This document shows positions 53,768 through 63,297 of a stretch of DNA of 64,000 bases, one piece after another. Positions within the stretch are counted from its first letter, which is position 1; each line of letters opens with the position of its first letter. Below the pieces are notes generated by a model. It was not told where the DNA came from. It did no database searches and saw only the letters and a program-made list of their open reading frames with translations. The stretch comes from Phyllobacterium sophorae (GTDB lineage Bacteria > Pseudomonadota > Alphaproteobacteria > Rhizobiales > Rhizobiaceae). Both the position numbers and the translations under genes were made by a program. The DNA is taken from contig NZ_PGGM01000005.1 of assembly GCF_003010965.1 (NCBI RefSeq), positions 248,001-312,000 of the forward strand, read 5' to 3'.

Positions 53768-54318
53768 TATTTCTCGGTCTTTCCAATGAAATCGGCGGGG
53801 TTGTTGTATTTCACCGTTTGCAAATGTTCGCAGTAGAGGACGAGTTCGCCCTCATTCTTGAACACTTCGTAGCTGGCACGGATCAGGCCCAGTTCCTTGT
53901 AGCGCGGTCGCTTATCCAGATTGGTGCGGATGGTGTAGATCGTATCGTTGAGGAAGACTGGCTTTATGAAGCGCAACTTGTCATAACCGTAGGAAAAGGC
54001 GTTGACGCAATTCGTCGCCACCAGGCCAAGCCCGGCGGAAAACACGAACGCCCCTGCAATCAGCCGTTTGCCAAAAATGCCATCGCTCTCGGCAAACATC
54101 TGGTCCTGCACGTATGGGTGGATATCCGTGACCAGCATGTTGAAGAGGTGGCTGTCGCTCTCCGAGATCGTCCGGCGCAGCGAGCGGATTTTCTGCCCGG
54201 CCGGCCAGTCCTCGTAGAACCAGTTTTCGGCATTCCACACCGGCAATGCGGCATGATCGGCCGGCATGTCCATCGGATGGGTAGTTGAAACACCGACTGT
54301 CGGTGCAAAGGCCGTCAT
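53767..54318 (-). CDS. MaoC-like acyl dehydratase
   Basis: 183-residue hot-dog-fold protein of the MaoC/R-hydratase type. [27 protein letters not shown] carries the Asp and His positions of the hydratase motif, and [16 protein letters not shown] the central helix. It would hydrate or dehydrate a short acyl-CoA made by the CoA-transferase encoded next. First gene of the three-gene operon; strong nested inverted repeats lie about 60-100 bp upstream. Confidence 0.85.
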   Translation of the reverse strand: MTAFAPTVGVSTTHPMDMPADHAALPVWNAENWFYEDWPAGQKIRSLRRTISESDSHLFNMLVTDIHPYVQDQMFAESDGIFGKRLIAGAFVFSAGLGLVATNCVNAFSYGYDKLRFIKPVFLNDTIYTIRTNLDKRPRYKELGLIRASYEVFKNEGELVLYCEHLQTVKYNNPADFIGKTEK

Positions 54319-54375
54319 CGTGGCATGTTCCCGTCAGCCGGACGAACGCGCACCCCTGATGGCATCTGTCACCCT

Positions 54376-54414
54376 CCCATATCTTCTCTTGTGAATATCT
54401 TTTTCACATATGGG
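54376..54414. promoter_or_regulatory. Nested inverted repeats before the MaoC/CoA-transferase operon
   Basis: Outer arms CCCATAT (54376-54382) and ATATGGG (54408-54414) enclose an inner palindrome TGTGAA-N7-TTCACA (54390-54408). Both are perfect. The site precedes the minus-strand operon start at 54318 and is a candidate operator; no regulator is encoded next to it. Confidence 0.5.
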
Positions 54415-54513
54415 TACAAATGACAAGACTGTTGAATGGATATCGCCCCTCGCGCCACGTAGATCGACTAGCCGGCCGGGAAGCAAAGCGGTTTCTGTTG
54501 GTGGGAACTTGTC

Positions 54514-56187
54514 CTAGTCCGTCACCGCTCCTTCGCTCGCCGACTTAGCCAGCTTGGCGAATTTGGCCAGCACACCGCGCGTGTACCGCGGCGGCGGCTG
54601 CTTCCACTGAGCGCGGCGTGCTTCTATTTCAGCCTCGCCAACCTCGAGTTGCAGCAATTGCTTATGGGCGTCGATAGTGATCGTGTCGCCTTCCTGGACC
54701 AGCGCAATGGTGCCGCCTTCAAAAGCCTCCGGGGTGACATGGCCGACGACCATGCCCCAGGTTCCACCGGAAAAGCGCCCGTCCGTGATCAGTCCGACAC
54801 TTTCGCCAAGGCCCCGGCCGATAATCGCTGAAGTTGGCGCCAGCATTTCCGGCATGCCCGGGCCACCTTTCGGGCCAAGATAACGCAGCACCACCACATC
54901 TCCCGGCCGGATCTTGTCGGAAAGGATCGCGTCCATGGCCGACTGCTCGTCGTCAAAGACGCGTGCGGGTCCCTGGATGACGGGGTTTTTCAACCCTGTG
55001 ATCTTGGCCACTGCGCCGCCCGTCGCAAGATTGCCCTTGAGGATCGCCAGATGCCCCTGCTTGTAGAGCGCCCTGTCGATGGGCCGTATGACATTCTGAT
55101 CGGCCGGCGGTGCATCCGGGATATGCACCAGTTCCTCGGCAAGCGTGCGTCCCGTGATGGTAGGGCAGTCGCCGTGCAGGAGACCTGCATTCAACAGGAT
55201 TTTGAGGACCTGCGGAATGCCGCCGACCTTGTGCAGATCGACCGCCATATACTGGCCGGACGGCCTGAGATTACAGATCACCGGCACCTTGCGGCGCACC
55301 CGCTCAAAGTCTTCGAGCGTCCATTCCACTTCCGCCGCATGGGCGATGGCAAGGAAATGCAGCACGCCATTGGTGGAACCGCCCGTCGCCATGATCAGCG
55401 CCACGGCATTTTCAATGGATTTGCGTGTGATGATATCGCGCGGGCGGATATTTCTGCGCACGGCTTCAACCAGAACGCGCGCGGATTGTTCTGTACTGTC
55501 TACTTTTTCCGCATCGGGATTGGCCATGGTCGACGATGACAGCAGCGACATGCCGAGCGCCTCGAAAGCCGAACTCATCGTGTTGGCCGTATACATGCCA
55601 CCACAAGAGCCGGTCGATGGACAGGCGTGGCGCTCGATGCCTTCGAAGTCCTCCTCGCTCATCTTCCCGGCCATAAAAGAGCCGACTGCCTCAAAGGAGG
55701 AAACAATCGACAGATCCTTGCCCTTCCAATTGCCGGGCTTGATGGTTCCGCCGTAAACATAAATAGAGGGAACATTGGTGCGGGCCATCGCGATCATTCC
55801 GCCTGGCATGTTTTTGTCGCAACCGCCGATGACAAGAACGCCGTCCATCCATTGGCCGTTGACGCAGGTCTCGATGCAGTCAGCGATCACTTCGCGCGAG
55901 ATCAGCGAATATTTCATGCCCTCGGTGCCCATCGCCATGCCATCGGAAATGGTGGGCGTGCCGAAGATTTGCGGGTTGCCGCCCGCCGCTTTTATCGCAG
56001 CGACAGCAGCATCGGCCAAAGGCTGCAGCCCCGCATTGCAGGGTGTGATCGTCGAATGGCCGTTGGCAATGCCGATCATAGGCTTGTCGAAATCAGCCTT
56101 CTCATAGCCCAGCGCATAGTACATGGCACGATTAGGCGACCGTGCGACGCCCTGGGTAATGTGTTTCGATCGCTCGTTGGCTGGCAT
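54514..56187 (-). CDS. ilvD: Dihydroxy-acid dehydratase
   Basis: 557 residues; dehydrates 2,3-dihydroxy-isovalerate and -methylvalerate in valine/isoleucine synthesis. Three Fe-S ligand cysteines are visible: Cys50 (TITPCNAG), Cys122 ([10 protein letters not shown]) and Cys194 (STGSCGGMY), and [11 protein letters not shown] near the C-terminus is the substrate region. The length and pattern match the shorter plant/cyanobacterial type with a [2Fe-2S] cluster rather than the about 610-residue enzyme. A related sugar-acid dehydratase role is less likely given the motifs. Confidence 0.9.
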   Translation of the reverse strand: MPANERSKHITQGVARSPNRAMYYALGYEKADFDKPMIGIANGHSTITPCNAGLQPLADAAVAAIKAAGGNPQIFGTPTISDGMAMGTEGMKYSLISREVIADCIETCVNGQWMDGVLVIGGCDKNMPGGMIAMARTNVPSIYVYGGTIKPGNWKGKDLSIVSSFEAVGSFMAGKMSEEDFEGIERHACPSTGSCGGMYTANTMSSAFEALGMSLLSSSTMANPDAEKVDSTEQSARVLVEAVRRNIRPRDIITRKSIENAVALIMATGGSTNGVLHFLAIAHAAEVEWTLEDFERVRRKVPVICNLRPSGQYMAVDLHKVGGIPQVLKILLNAGLLHGDCPTITGRTLAEELVHIPDAPPADQNVIRPIDRALYKQGHLAILKGNLATGGAVAKITGLKNPVIQGPARVFDDEQSAMDAILSDKIRPGDVVVLRYLGPKGGPGMPEMLAPTSAIIGRGLGESVGLITDGRFSGGTWGMVVGHVTPEAFEGGTIALVQEGDTITIDAHKQLLQLEVGEAEIEARRAQWKQPPPRYTRGVLAKFAKLAKSASEGAVTD

Positions 56188-56255
56188 GGCTCGGCTCCCA
56201 TTCTCGATACAAGAATAGTTTTAGAGCTTTTCCAGATAAGTGCGAAAGAGAATCT

Positions 56256-57512
56256 TCAGCGAATAGCCTTGATCAGGCTCTTGTCGGGAAAGCAGGTCGG
56301 GGCCATTCCCTGCTTGAACTGCCAGTCACCGATCGAGCGGCGCGTCTTGAAGCCCGGGAAGCCATCCGCCCCGCCGGCATCATAGCCCTTCTTCTCGAGC
56401 ACTTTTTGCAGACCGGCAATGTCCGAGCGATACAGGCCTCCGACATCGCCCCAGCCTGTGGAGAAACCCGTCGCACCGTTCGCTATACGATCTCCGGCAT
56501 GGCCGATGAACAGCGCATAGAGATCACTCATATTGTATTCCTTGAGCACGTAGAAATTCTTCGTGACGATGAACGCTGGGCCGTGCCGCCCCGCCGGCAT
56601 CACCAGGAAACCTTCGCGCTTTGCTTCGCTGGACGGGAACGGCTTGCCGTTGACGCGGGCGATGCCAAGCTTTTCCCATGCCGCGAACGGTTTGCCTTGG
56701 TCCGGTCCCTCGAGCGCACAGCTGACGCTGGCCGGAACGTTGACCTCGTAGCCCCAATCGCGGCCGCGCTGCCAGCCATACTGTGCGAGGTAATGTGCGA
56801 TTGAACCCAGCGTGTCCGGCACCGAATTCCAGATGTCCCGCTTGCCATCGCCGTCGAAATCTACCGCGTGCTCGATGTAGGAACTCGGCATGAATTGCGG
56901 CTGGCCAAGCGCCCCGGCCCAGGAGCTCTTCATGCTGCCGGCGCCGATATAGCCCTTCTGGACAATCTCCAGTGCCGCCACCAGCTCCTCGCGGAACATA
57001 TCCTTGCGCGTTGCCATGAACGCTTTGGTGCCAAGCACCGTAAAAGCATTGTAGGGAATCTTGACGCTGCCATAACCGCTTTCGCGGCCCCAGATGGCAA
57101 GGGCTATTTCGCCTGGAACGCCATACTTGTTCTCTACCGCCTTCAGTATCCGCGCATATTGCCCGGCTCGCGCCTTTCCGCCCGAGGTGACCGCGTTCAC
57201 CGTCTTGTCGTTGAAATACTTGCCGGGCGAGCCGAATTCGGACTGCACCTGTTTCTGTGGCGTTTGCGGCTTTTCACCCGGCATGACCAGATCCGGCAGG
57301 TCGAAGTTCAGCGTCACGCCGGTGAACGCCTGATCGAAGGTTGGCTTGGAAACGCCCTTCGCCCTGGCTTCTGGCCAAAGGTCATTGGCAAGCCATGTTT
57401 GAAATTGGGCCTCGATTTCGGGCTTTGACGCCGCCAACCCTGCGCTTGCATCAACAGCGAGCAACATCCCTGCCACCGCCCCAAGGGCATATCTCAATGG
57501 ACGTTGGATCAA
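56256..57512 (-). CDS. Lytic murein transglycosylase (MltB-like) with PG-binding domain
   Basis: 418 residues: signal peptide (cleavage near SAGLAASKP), an SLT_2 catalytic domain with the Glu in LAIWGRESGYGSVK and the QPQFMPSSY motif, and a C-terminal peptidoglycan-binding domain (ADIAGLQKVLEKKGYDAGGADGFPGFKTRRSI). It cleaves glycan strands to 1,6-anhydro products in the periplasm. It lies 9 bp after recR on the same strand. Confidence 0.9.
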   Translation of the reverse strand: MIQRPLRYALGAVAGMLLAVDASAGLAASKPEIEAQFQTWLANDLWPEARAKGVSKPTFDQAFTGVTLNFDLPDLVMPGEKPQTPQKQVQSEFGSPGKYFNDKTVNAVTSGGKARAGQYARILKAVENKYGVPGEIALAIWGRESGYGSVKIPYNAFTVLGTKAFMATRKDMFREELVAALEIVQKGYIGAGSMKSSWAGALGQPQFMPSSYIEHAVDFDGDGKRDIWNSVPDTLGSIAHYLAQYGWQRGRDWGYEVNVPASVSCALEGPDQGKPFAAWEKLGIARVNGKPFPSSEAKREGFLVMPAGRHGPAFIVTKNFYVLKEYNMSDLYALFIGHAGDRIANGATGFSTGWGDVGGLYRSDIAGLQKVLEKKGYDAGGADGFPGFKTRRSIGDWQFKQGMAPTCFPDKSLIKAIR

Positions 57513-57521
57513 GATGTCCTC

Positions 57522-58127
57522 CTAGAGTGTCGTTCGGGCGCGCAATGCCGCCGTCAATGTTCCTTCGTCGAGATAATCGAGTTCACCGCCAACGGGAACG
57601 CCATGGGCGAGCCTCGTGATGCGAACATCCAGCCCGGCAAGCTGATCGGTGATGTAATGCGCCGTCGTCTGGCCCTCGACCGTCGCGTTGACCGCCAGGA
57701 TCACTTCCTTGATCTCGCCTTCCGCGACCCGTCCCACGAGCGTCATGATATTGAGATCGTCTGGGCCGATACCGTCGAGCGGCGACAGCCGTCCGCCCAG
57801 AACGTGGTAACGCACATTCATCGACCCGGCACGCTCCAGCGCCCAGAGATCGGAGACATCCTCGACGACGATGAGCGTCGCCCGTTCGCGGCGCGGATCG
57901 GTGCAGATCATGCAGGGATCGGATGTATCGACATTGCCGCACGTGCTGCAAATCCGCACTTTGTCCGCAGCATCCTGCATGGCCGAACCCAGTGGAATCA
58001 GCAGCGCTTCCTTCTTCTTGATCAGATACAGGGCTGCCCGGCGGGCGGAACGCGGCCCGAGCCCCGGCACTTTCGCCAGGAGCTGGATCAGGCGTTCAAT
58101 TTCGGGACCGGCGATTCGCTTCGACAT
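57522..58127 (-). CDS. recR: Recombination protein RecR
   Basis: 201 residues; loads RecA on gapped DNA with RecF/RecO. Helix-hairpin-helix at the N-terminus ([14 protein letters not shown]), four-Cys zinc finger (Cys60, 63, 72, 75), then a Toprim domain ([14 protein letters not shown], with the Gly-rich RLSPLDGIG). Full length. It follows dnaX-ybaB in the usual bacterial order, but terminators at 58421-58505 separate it from ybaB. Confidence 0.95.
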   Translation of the reverse strand: MSKRIAGPEIERLIQLLAKVPGLGPRSARRAALYLIKKKEALLIPLGSAMQDAADKVRICSTCGNVDTSDPCMICTDPRRERATLIVVEDVSDLWALERAGSMNVRYHVLGGRLSPLDGIGPDDLNIMTLVGRVAEGEIKEVILAVNATVEGQTTAHYITDQLAGLDVRITRLAHGVPVGGELDYLDEGTLTAALRARTTL

Positions 58128-58420
58128 GTCGCCGGTTTAAAGCAATTTGCGGTTTTAGGGAATCGGAGAGCGCTGCAAAGCCTCAACTGACTGCAATCAA
58201 AATGCTCAAAGAAACACAATCCTGGATTGGTTGTCCCATTTCACAGGCCGGATATTGATTGAGCAGGCGCAAAAAGCGCATGAGTTTGAGGGAAAAGCAG
58301 CAGCATCGTGCCAGCCGGTGCATTGGAGAAGATGGGCTTCTCCAACTGCGGCATCAGCCTTTGCTCAAACTTGGAGGTGAAACTATGCGGAGATTTCCGT
58401 TTAGCGTTGCTCTCATTATG

Positions 58421-58460
58421 AAAAGAACCCGGACCGGCTGGCAGCTGATGATCCGGGTTC
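58421..58460 (-). terminator. Terminator behind dnaX-ybaB (distal hairpin)
   Basis: Minus strand: GAACCCGGA (58460-58452), 18-base loop, TCCGGGTTC (58433-58425), then TTTT. Perfect 9-bp stem. Confidence 0.7.
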
Positions 58461-58475
58461 ATTTCATATAACGAG

Positions 58476-58505
58476 GAAAGGGGGACGAGCGAAAGCTCGT
58501 TCCCC
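58476..58505 (-). terminator. Terminator behind ybaB (proximal hairpin)
   Basis: Minus strand: GGGGAACGAGC, loop TTTC, GCTCGTCCCC (one bulge), followed by a short T-containing run. Together with the next hairpin it makes a double terminator. Confidence 0.65.
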
Positions 58506-58570
58506 ACTCCAAGCATAATATAAACGAGTTGGGCGGCCTTTCCAACAAACTTCTGGTTGCCGCCCAAGTG

Positions 58571-58894
58571 TCAAAACGGTAGCTTGAAACCGGGCGGTAT
58601 GGGCAAACCAGCAGTCAGCGCCTGCGTCTTCTCGGCCATGATCGCCTCGACTTTTGCCTTGGCTTCATTGTGCGCAGCGATGATCAGGTCTTCGATGACC
58701 TCGATATCATCTTCCTTGAACAGCGACGGATCGATCGTCAGCGCCGTCAGCGCGCCCTTGCCGGAAAGCTTCACTGTGACGAGGCCGCCGCCTGCCTGGC
58801 CTTCCGCTTCCAATGCAGAAATCTCTTCCTGCATGGCCGCCATCTTGGCCTGCATTTCCTTGGCCTGTTTCATCATGCCCATAATGTCACGCAT
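58571..58894 (-). CDS. ybaB: YbaB/EbfC nucleoid-associated protein
   Basis: 107-residue DNA-binding protein of the YbaB/EbfC family. [22 protein letters not shown] and [23 protein letters not shown] are typical; the C-terminal helix ends [19 protein letters not shown] at 58894 is chosen because AGGAG lies just upstream. It sits directly behind dnaX, as in most bacteria, and is followed by terminators. Confidence 0.93.
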   Translation of the reverse strand: MRDIMGMMKQAKEMQAKMAAMQEEISALEAEGQAGGGLVTVKLSGKGALTALTIDPSLFKEDDIEVIEDLIIAAHNEAKAKVEAIMAEKTQALTAGLPIPPGFKLPF

Positions 58895-58911
58895 GGGAAA
58901 ACTCCTGTTGT

Positions 58912-60735
58912 TCAATCGTCTTCTTCGACTGGTGCCAATGTATCATCACCGGGTGCTGCACCGTTTGATATTTCGCCGTCTGCCTGCCCGGCGGGTGTCG
59001 CGATGCGCACATTGATGATCTTGGCGCCGGGAAATTTTGACAGGATCGCTGCGACATCCGGATCGGCCCGCGCGTCGCTCAACAGCGAGTCACGTTTTGC
59101 CGTTTCGGTTTCATTGATCGTGGCACTGCCCTGCTCGCGCGAGAGCGAGACCATCCAGCGGATTCCGGTCCAGTCAGTCAGCTTCTGCGACAGATCCGTC
59201 AAAAGCGTCTTCGGTGCATTGTCGGTCAGGTTGATTTCAAGCCGTCCAGGCTTGAGACTGACAAGGCGCACGCAATTCTTGACCATGATCTTGAACTGCA
59301 TGTCGCGCTGCTTCTCGGCCAGCGCGATGATGTCCTCGATGCTGTTAACCGGTACAACAGGCGTTGCTTCTTCGACCACCGGCTGCGGCGGAACGATCGG
59401 ATCGGGCCTGGCGGCTGACGGTTCGACCAGGCGCATGGTGGCGCCGCCGTTGGAGCTGATAGAGCCACGCGATGAAGCGACCGCATCCGTGGTCCCCGGA
59501 CGAGCCATGGCGGCCCCGCCATTTCCCGGACGAGGTGCGTCATTTCGGGACGATTGCGTGGCCGTCGCCGCCCCATCCTCCAGTGATTTCAACGCCTCGT
59601 CGAGCGTCGGCAGATCGGCAGCGTGGGCAAGCCGGATCAACAGCATTTCCGCCGCCTGGACGGGGCGGCTGGAATTGTCCACTTCGGTGATGCCTTTCAG
59701 GAGCATCTGCCAGGTGCGTGACAGGACACGGATGGATAGCTTTTCGGCAAAGTCCCTTCCGCGTGTCCGCTCGTCTTCCGAAAGAGAAATGTCATCCGCC
59801 ACGTCCGGCGTAAAACGGATGCGCGTCACCAGATGGTTGAAATCGGCAAGATCGGTGAGAACCACGCTCGGGTCGGCGCCAACATCATATTGGGCGCGGA
59901 ATTCCCGCAAGGCGGACGCAACATCGCCCCGCATCAGCATTTCGAACAGATCGATGATACGGGCGCGGTCGGCGAGGCCGAGCATTGAACGTACGGCATC
60001 GGCATCGACAGTGCCTGCGCCGTGGGCGATGGCTTGATCGAAAATCGACAATGAATCGCGCACCGACCCTTCGCCTGCCCTTGCGATCATACTCAGCGAC
60101 GCATCGTCCACCGTGATCGCTTCCAGACCTGCGATCTTCTGCAAATGGCGAATCAAGACGCTGGTGTCGATGCGGCGCAGGTCGAAGCGCTGGCAGCGCG
60201 ACAGAACCGTGATCGGGACTTTGCGGATTTCGGTCGTTGCAAAGATGAATTTCACATGGGGAGGCGGTTCTTCCAGTGTCTTCAACAGGCCGTTGAAGGC
60301 CTGATTGGAGAGCATGTGCACCTCATCGATGATGTAGACCTTGTAACGCGACGAAACCGGGCGATAACGCACCTGTTCGATGATCTCGCGAATATCGTCG
60401 ATACCCGTATGCGAGGCGGCGTCCATTTCGATCACGTCGACATGGCGGCCTTCCATGATCGCCTGGCAGTGCTCGCCCGGCGCGGTGAGATCGATTGTAG
60501 GTCTATCGATCTCGACCGTTTTGTAGTTAAGCGCGCGCGCCAGAATTCGCGCGGTGGTCGTCTTGCCGACACCGCGCACGCCGGTCAGCATCCACGCCTG
60601 CGCGATGCGCCCGGTTTCGAATGCATTGGTCAGCGTGCGAACCATCGGCTCCTGGCCGATCAGATCGTCAAAATTCTGCGGGCGATATTTGCGGGCGAGC
60701 ACGCGATAGGCGCTATCTGCCATTTTGGTGTCCAT
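58912..60735 (-). CDS. dnaX: DNA polymerase III subunit gamma/tau
   Basis: 607-residue clamp-loader ATPase. Walker [11 protein letters not shown] (Lys58), Walker [10 protein letters not shown] (Asp137, Glu138) and sensor 1 [10 protein letters not shown] are present; domains IV-V follow after about residue 370. The four-Cys zinc site of most DnaX proteins is reduced to one Cys (Cys90 in GEHCQAI), apparently replaced by a longer loop. No A-rich frameshift site was noticed. SRP RNA lies upstream on the same strand. Confidence 0.95.
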   Translation of the reverse strand: MDTKMADSAYRVLARKYRPQNFDDLIGQEPMVRTLTNAFETGRIAQAWMLTGVRGVGKTTTARILARALNYKTVEIDRPTIDLTAPGEHCQAIMEGRHVDVIEMDAASHTGIDDIREIIEQVRYRPVSSRYKVYIIDEVHMLSNQAFNGLLKTLEEPPPHVKFIFATTEIRKVPITVLSRCQRFDLRRIDTSVLIRHLQKIAGLEAITVDDASLSMIARAGEGSVRDSLSIFDQAIAHGAGTVDADAVRSMLGLADRARIIDLFEMLMRGDVASALREFRAQYDVGADPSVVLTDLADFNHLVTRIRFTPDVADDISLSEDERTRGRDFAEKLSIRVLSRTWQMLLKGITEVDNSSRPVQAAEMLLIRLAHAADLPTLDEALKSLEDGAATATQSSRNDAPRPGNGGAAMARPGTTDAVASSRGSISSNGGATMRLVEPSAARPDPIVPPQPVVEEATPVVPVNSIEDIIALAEKQRDMQFKIMVKNCVRLVSLKPGRLEINLTDNAPKTLLTDLSQKLTDWTGIRWMVSLSREQGSATINETETAKRDSLLSDARADPDVAAILSKFPGAKIINVRIATPAGQADGEISNGAAPGDDTLAPVEEDD

Positions 60736-60859
60736 CGCGCTGATTCCGCTCCTGCATTAACTTCTCGCGTGCGTCACAAGTTTGGACCGCCATGCACCGC
60801 AGCGTCAATGCCGCTTGACGGCTTTGACACAGGCCAGGGCAAGTTGACAAAGAAGAAGG

Positions 60860-60959
60860 GTGGGAGGCTGGCACGGCGACCCGTGCCTGGCTCGTTGGGG
60901 CTGCTTCCTTCCGGACCTGACCCGGTTGGCGAGTGGCTCGTCCACCACCAACCTCCCGA
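60860..60959 (-). ncRNA. ffs: Signal recognition particle RNA, small bacterial type
   Basis: The minus strand carries the invariant SRP core GGTCAGGTCCGGAAGGAAGC (near 60897-60922) with the GGAA tetraloop. The ends GGGAGGTTGG and CCAGCCTCCC pair to close a hairpin of about 96 bases. The location directly upstream of dnaX is classical. Ends are approximate. Confidence 0.95.
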
Positions 60960-61028
60960 GGCTCATATCGTCAATTCAGACGCAAAAAGCAAGCGGATCG
61001 GCAAAAAAACTGTTATCTAATATGAATC

Positions 61029-61430
61029 ATGACTTTTACGCTCGATAGTAAGCTTGCAGCAGAGACATTTTCCATTGCAAGGCTGGGTCTCTGCGATCTG
61101 CGCCTGATGAATGACCGCCGCTGGCCCTGGTTGATCCTGGTGCCGCAACGCCCCGGCATCTGCGAAATCCACGAACTGACCCCGCTTGACCAAACCATGC
61201 TGACTTTCGAGACCGGGATTGCAGCCCAGGCATTAAAGTCGGTCGTCAATTGCGAGAAAATCAATACGGGCGCGCTGGGCAATATCGTTCGCCAGCTGCA
61301 TCTGCATGTGATCGCCCGCAATACCGGGGATCCCGCCTGGCCCGGACCTGTCTGGGGACACGGCACTCGCGAACCCTATGGCGAAAAAGACGCAAAGGCC
61401 TTTGCGAGCGCCATACTCAAGGCTATCTAG
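61029..61430 (+). CDS. HIT-family nucleotide hydrolase/transferase
   Basis: 133 residues. The histidine triad reads QLHLHVIAR: the first His of the usual motif is Gln89, while His91 (nucleophile position) and His93 remain. LILVPQRPGICEIHEL is the N-terminal strand region. Members act on dinucleotides or AMP-linked substrates. Divergent from the SRP RNA; nudC follows on the same strand after 51 bp, suggesting a nucleotide-salvage pair. Confidence 0.87.
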   Translation: MTFTLDSKLAAETFSIARLGLCDLRLMNDRRWPWLILVPQRPGICEIHELTPLDQTMLTFETGIAAQALKSVVNCEKINTGALGNIVRQLHLHVIARNTGDPAWPGPVWGHGTREPYGEKDAKAFASAILKAI

Positions 61431-61481
61431 TCAATATAATTGCGCAGTCCCATTCCGGACCAGCTTTCTGGAGTTCCACCC

Positions 61482-62423
61482 ATGTCGTTTCGCCTCTTCG
61501 ATGTCCCGGAAACGGAAGCAAGTCATTTTGTCGGCTTCGCCGGCAACAGGATCAACCGTCATTCGGAAAAGCGCAGTGATGATGTGGTGACCCTTGCGCT
61601 GGGGAATGCCAACGCCCGCATGCTGCTGATCGGTCAGGGTCAGGTGCTGGTAACGCAGCGCGACACGGGCGATGCCCTTTTCAGCCTGGACGAAGCCGCG
61701 GCCCTGCTGCCGGCGCAGGACAAGACCGTCTATCTCGGCATGCAGGACGATATGCCGATCCTCGCAGCGCCGAGCGCATTGGATTTCACCGCCTTGCCGG
61801 ACCTCATCGAGGCTATCGACTATCGCTCGGTCTACACGCAAGGCCTCATCCCGCCTGACCAGCTCGGGGCCATGGCGCAAGCAGTGTCGCTTCTGACCTG
61901 GCATGAGAACCACAAATATTGCGGACGCTGCGGCACCGGAACAGTCATGCGCGACGGCGGTTACCGGCGTACCTGCCCCAATTGCGAAGCGCAGCATTTC
62001 CCCAGGACTGATCCTGTCGCGATCATGATGGTAGTGCGAGGTGATCGATGCCTGCTGGCGCGCGGCCCGCATTTCGGTCCGGGGATGTATTCCTGCCTTG
62101 CCGGTTTCATCGAGCCCGGCGAAACGATAGAAAACGCGGTTCGCCGCGAGACGCTGGAAGAAACCAATCTGCCGGTCGGCCGCGTGCTCTACCACGCCAG
62201 CCAGCCCTGGCCATTCCCCTATTCACTGATGATCGGCTGCCACGCCGAGGCACTGTCCGATAAATTCACCCTCGACAGGGCCGAGCTTGAGGATGGACGC
62301 TGGTTCTCGCGCGAGGAAGTGGTCACCATGCTCGACCGCACGCACCCGGACGGCTTGATGACACCGCCGCGTGGCGCCATCGCCGCACACCTAATCCGCA
62401 GCTGGGTCGAGAGTGGGGTTTAG
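61482..62423 (+). CDS. nudC: NAD(+) diphosphatase NudC
   Basis: 313 residues. Zinc ribbon YCGRCGTGT ... CPNCEAQ (about 146-168), Nudix box GETIENAVRRETLEETNL (about 213-230) and the NADH-diphosphatase signature SQPWPFPYSLM (near 239). It hydrolyses NAD(H) to NMN(H) and AMP and can remove NAD caps from RNA. ATG at 61482 with GGAG upstream is preferred over 61440. Confidence 0.95.
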   Translation: MSFRLFDVPETEASHFVGFAGNRINRHSEKRSDDVVTLALGNANARMLLIGQGQVLVTQRDTGDALFSLDEAAALLPAQDKTVYLGMQDDMPILAAPSALDFTALPDLIEAIDYRSVYTQGLIPPDQLGAMAQAVSLLTWHENHKYCGRCGTGTVMRDGGYRRTCPNCEAQHFPRTDPVAIMMVVRGDRCLLARGPHFGPGMYSCLAGFIEPGETIENAVRRETLEETNLPVGRVLYHASQPWPFPYSLMIGCHAEALSDKFTLDRAELEDGRWFSREEVVTMLDRTHPDGLMTPPRGAIAAHLIRSWVESGV

Positions 62424-62431
62424 ACAGAACC

Positions 62432-63295
62432 CTATTCCTCCTCGCCCTGCGCGCTGCGGAATGTCGTATCCGCTGGATAAACACCCAGGATCCGTACTTC
62501 CTTGGAGAAGAACTCCAGCTCGTCCAGGGCGTGGGCGACGTTCTTGTCATCGGGGTGACCTTCAATGTCGGCATAGAACTGCGTTGCAGTGAACTTGCCG
62601 TCGATCTGGTAACTCTCGAGCTTCGTCATATTAACCATGTTGGTAGCGAAACCGCCCATGGCCTTGTAAAGCGCCGCCGGAACGTTGCGGACGCGGAAGA
62701 CGAAAGTCGTCATCATGAGTTCATTGGAGGTGCGCGGCGCCCATTTCTTGGTCTTGTTGAGAACGACGAACCGCGTGACGTTGTTTTCCGTATCCTCGAC
62801 ATCCTCTTCCAGAATGTCGAGCCCGTAGAGATCGGAGGCAAGTCGCGGTGCCAGGGCGGCCATCGACTTGTCCTTGACCTCGGCAACGAGCCGCGCTGCG
62901 CCAGCCGTATCTCCGGCAATCATCGGCTTCCAGCCATTCTTGCGGATATATTTTCGGCATTGGCCCAGAGCGTGGATGTGGCTATGGACTGACGTGATAT
63001 CGCTGCGCTTGGTGCCGGGCAGCACCATCAATTGAAAATGAATCGGCAGGAAATACTCGCCGACAATGTGCAGGCGCGATTCCGGCAGGAGATGGTGAAT
63101 ATCGGCGACGCGGCCGGCAATCGTGTTTTCAATCGGGATCATGGCAAGATCAGCCGCACCGCTTTCGACAGCGTTGAACGCATCCTCGAAAGTCGGGCAA
63201 GGCATGGGTTCCATCTCTGGAAACATGTTGCGGCACGCGGTATCCGAGTTCGCCCCAGGCTCGCCCTGGAAGGAGATGCGATTGGTCTTGGCCAT
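62432..63295 (-). CDS. pheA: Prephenate dehydratase
   Basis: 287 residues, monofunctional enzyme converting prephenate to phenylpyruvate for phenylalanine. The catalytic domain begins RISFQGEPGANSDTAC; NNVTRFVVLNK holds the Thr-Arg-Phe catalytic motif. A C-terminal ACT domain (about 198-275, NVPAALYKAMGGFATNMVNM) provides feedback control by phenylalanine; its LESYQ replaces the LESRP of other groups. ATG at 63295 lies just behind the kdsB stop codon, with AAAGG upstream, so the two are coupled. Confidence 0.95.
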   Translation of the reverse strand: MAKTNRISFQGEPGANSDTACRNMFPEMEPMPCPTFEDAFNAVESGAADLAMIPIENTIAGRVADIHHLLPESRLHIVGEYFLPIHFQLMVLPGTKRSDITSVHSHIHALGQCRKYIRKNGWKPMIAGDTAGAARLVAEVKDKSMAALAPRLASDLYGLDILEEDVEDTENNVTRFVVLNKTKKWAPRTSNELMMTTFVFRVRNVPAALYKAMGGFATNMVNMTKLESYQIDGKFTATQFYADIEGHPDDKNVAHALDELEFFSKEVRILGVYPADTTFRSAQGEEE

Positions 63296-63297
63296 TA

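Larger units (their letters stand above)
58128..58570. other. Intergenic region between recR and ybaB
   Basis: About 443 bp. It contains two terminator hairpins facing the minus strand (58421-58460, 58476-58505) and a perfect stem GGAGAAG-ATGGG-CTTCTCC at 58325-58343 nearer recR, which could be a leader structure of recR. A minus-strand open frame across 58241-58567 overlaps both terminators and is rejected as a gene. Confidence 0.5.

Noticed and set aside
58241-58567. Minus-strand 108-codon open frame between ybaB and recR
   Set aside because: It spans two terminator hairpins and has no recognisable protein features.
58670-60037. Long plus-strand open frame opposite dnaX
   Set aside because: It is antisense to well-conserved dnaX and ybaB sequence, is Ser/Arg-rich and has no domain; GC-rich codon bias creates such shadows.
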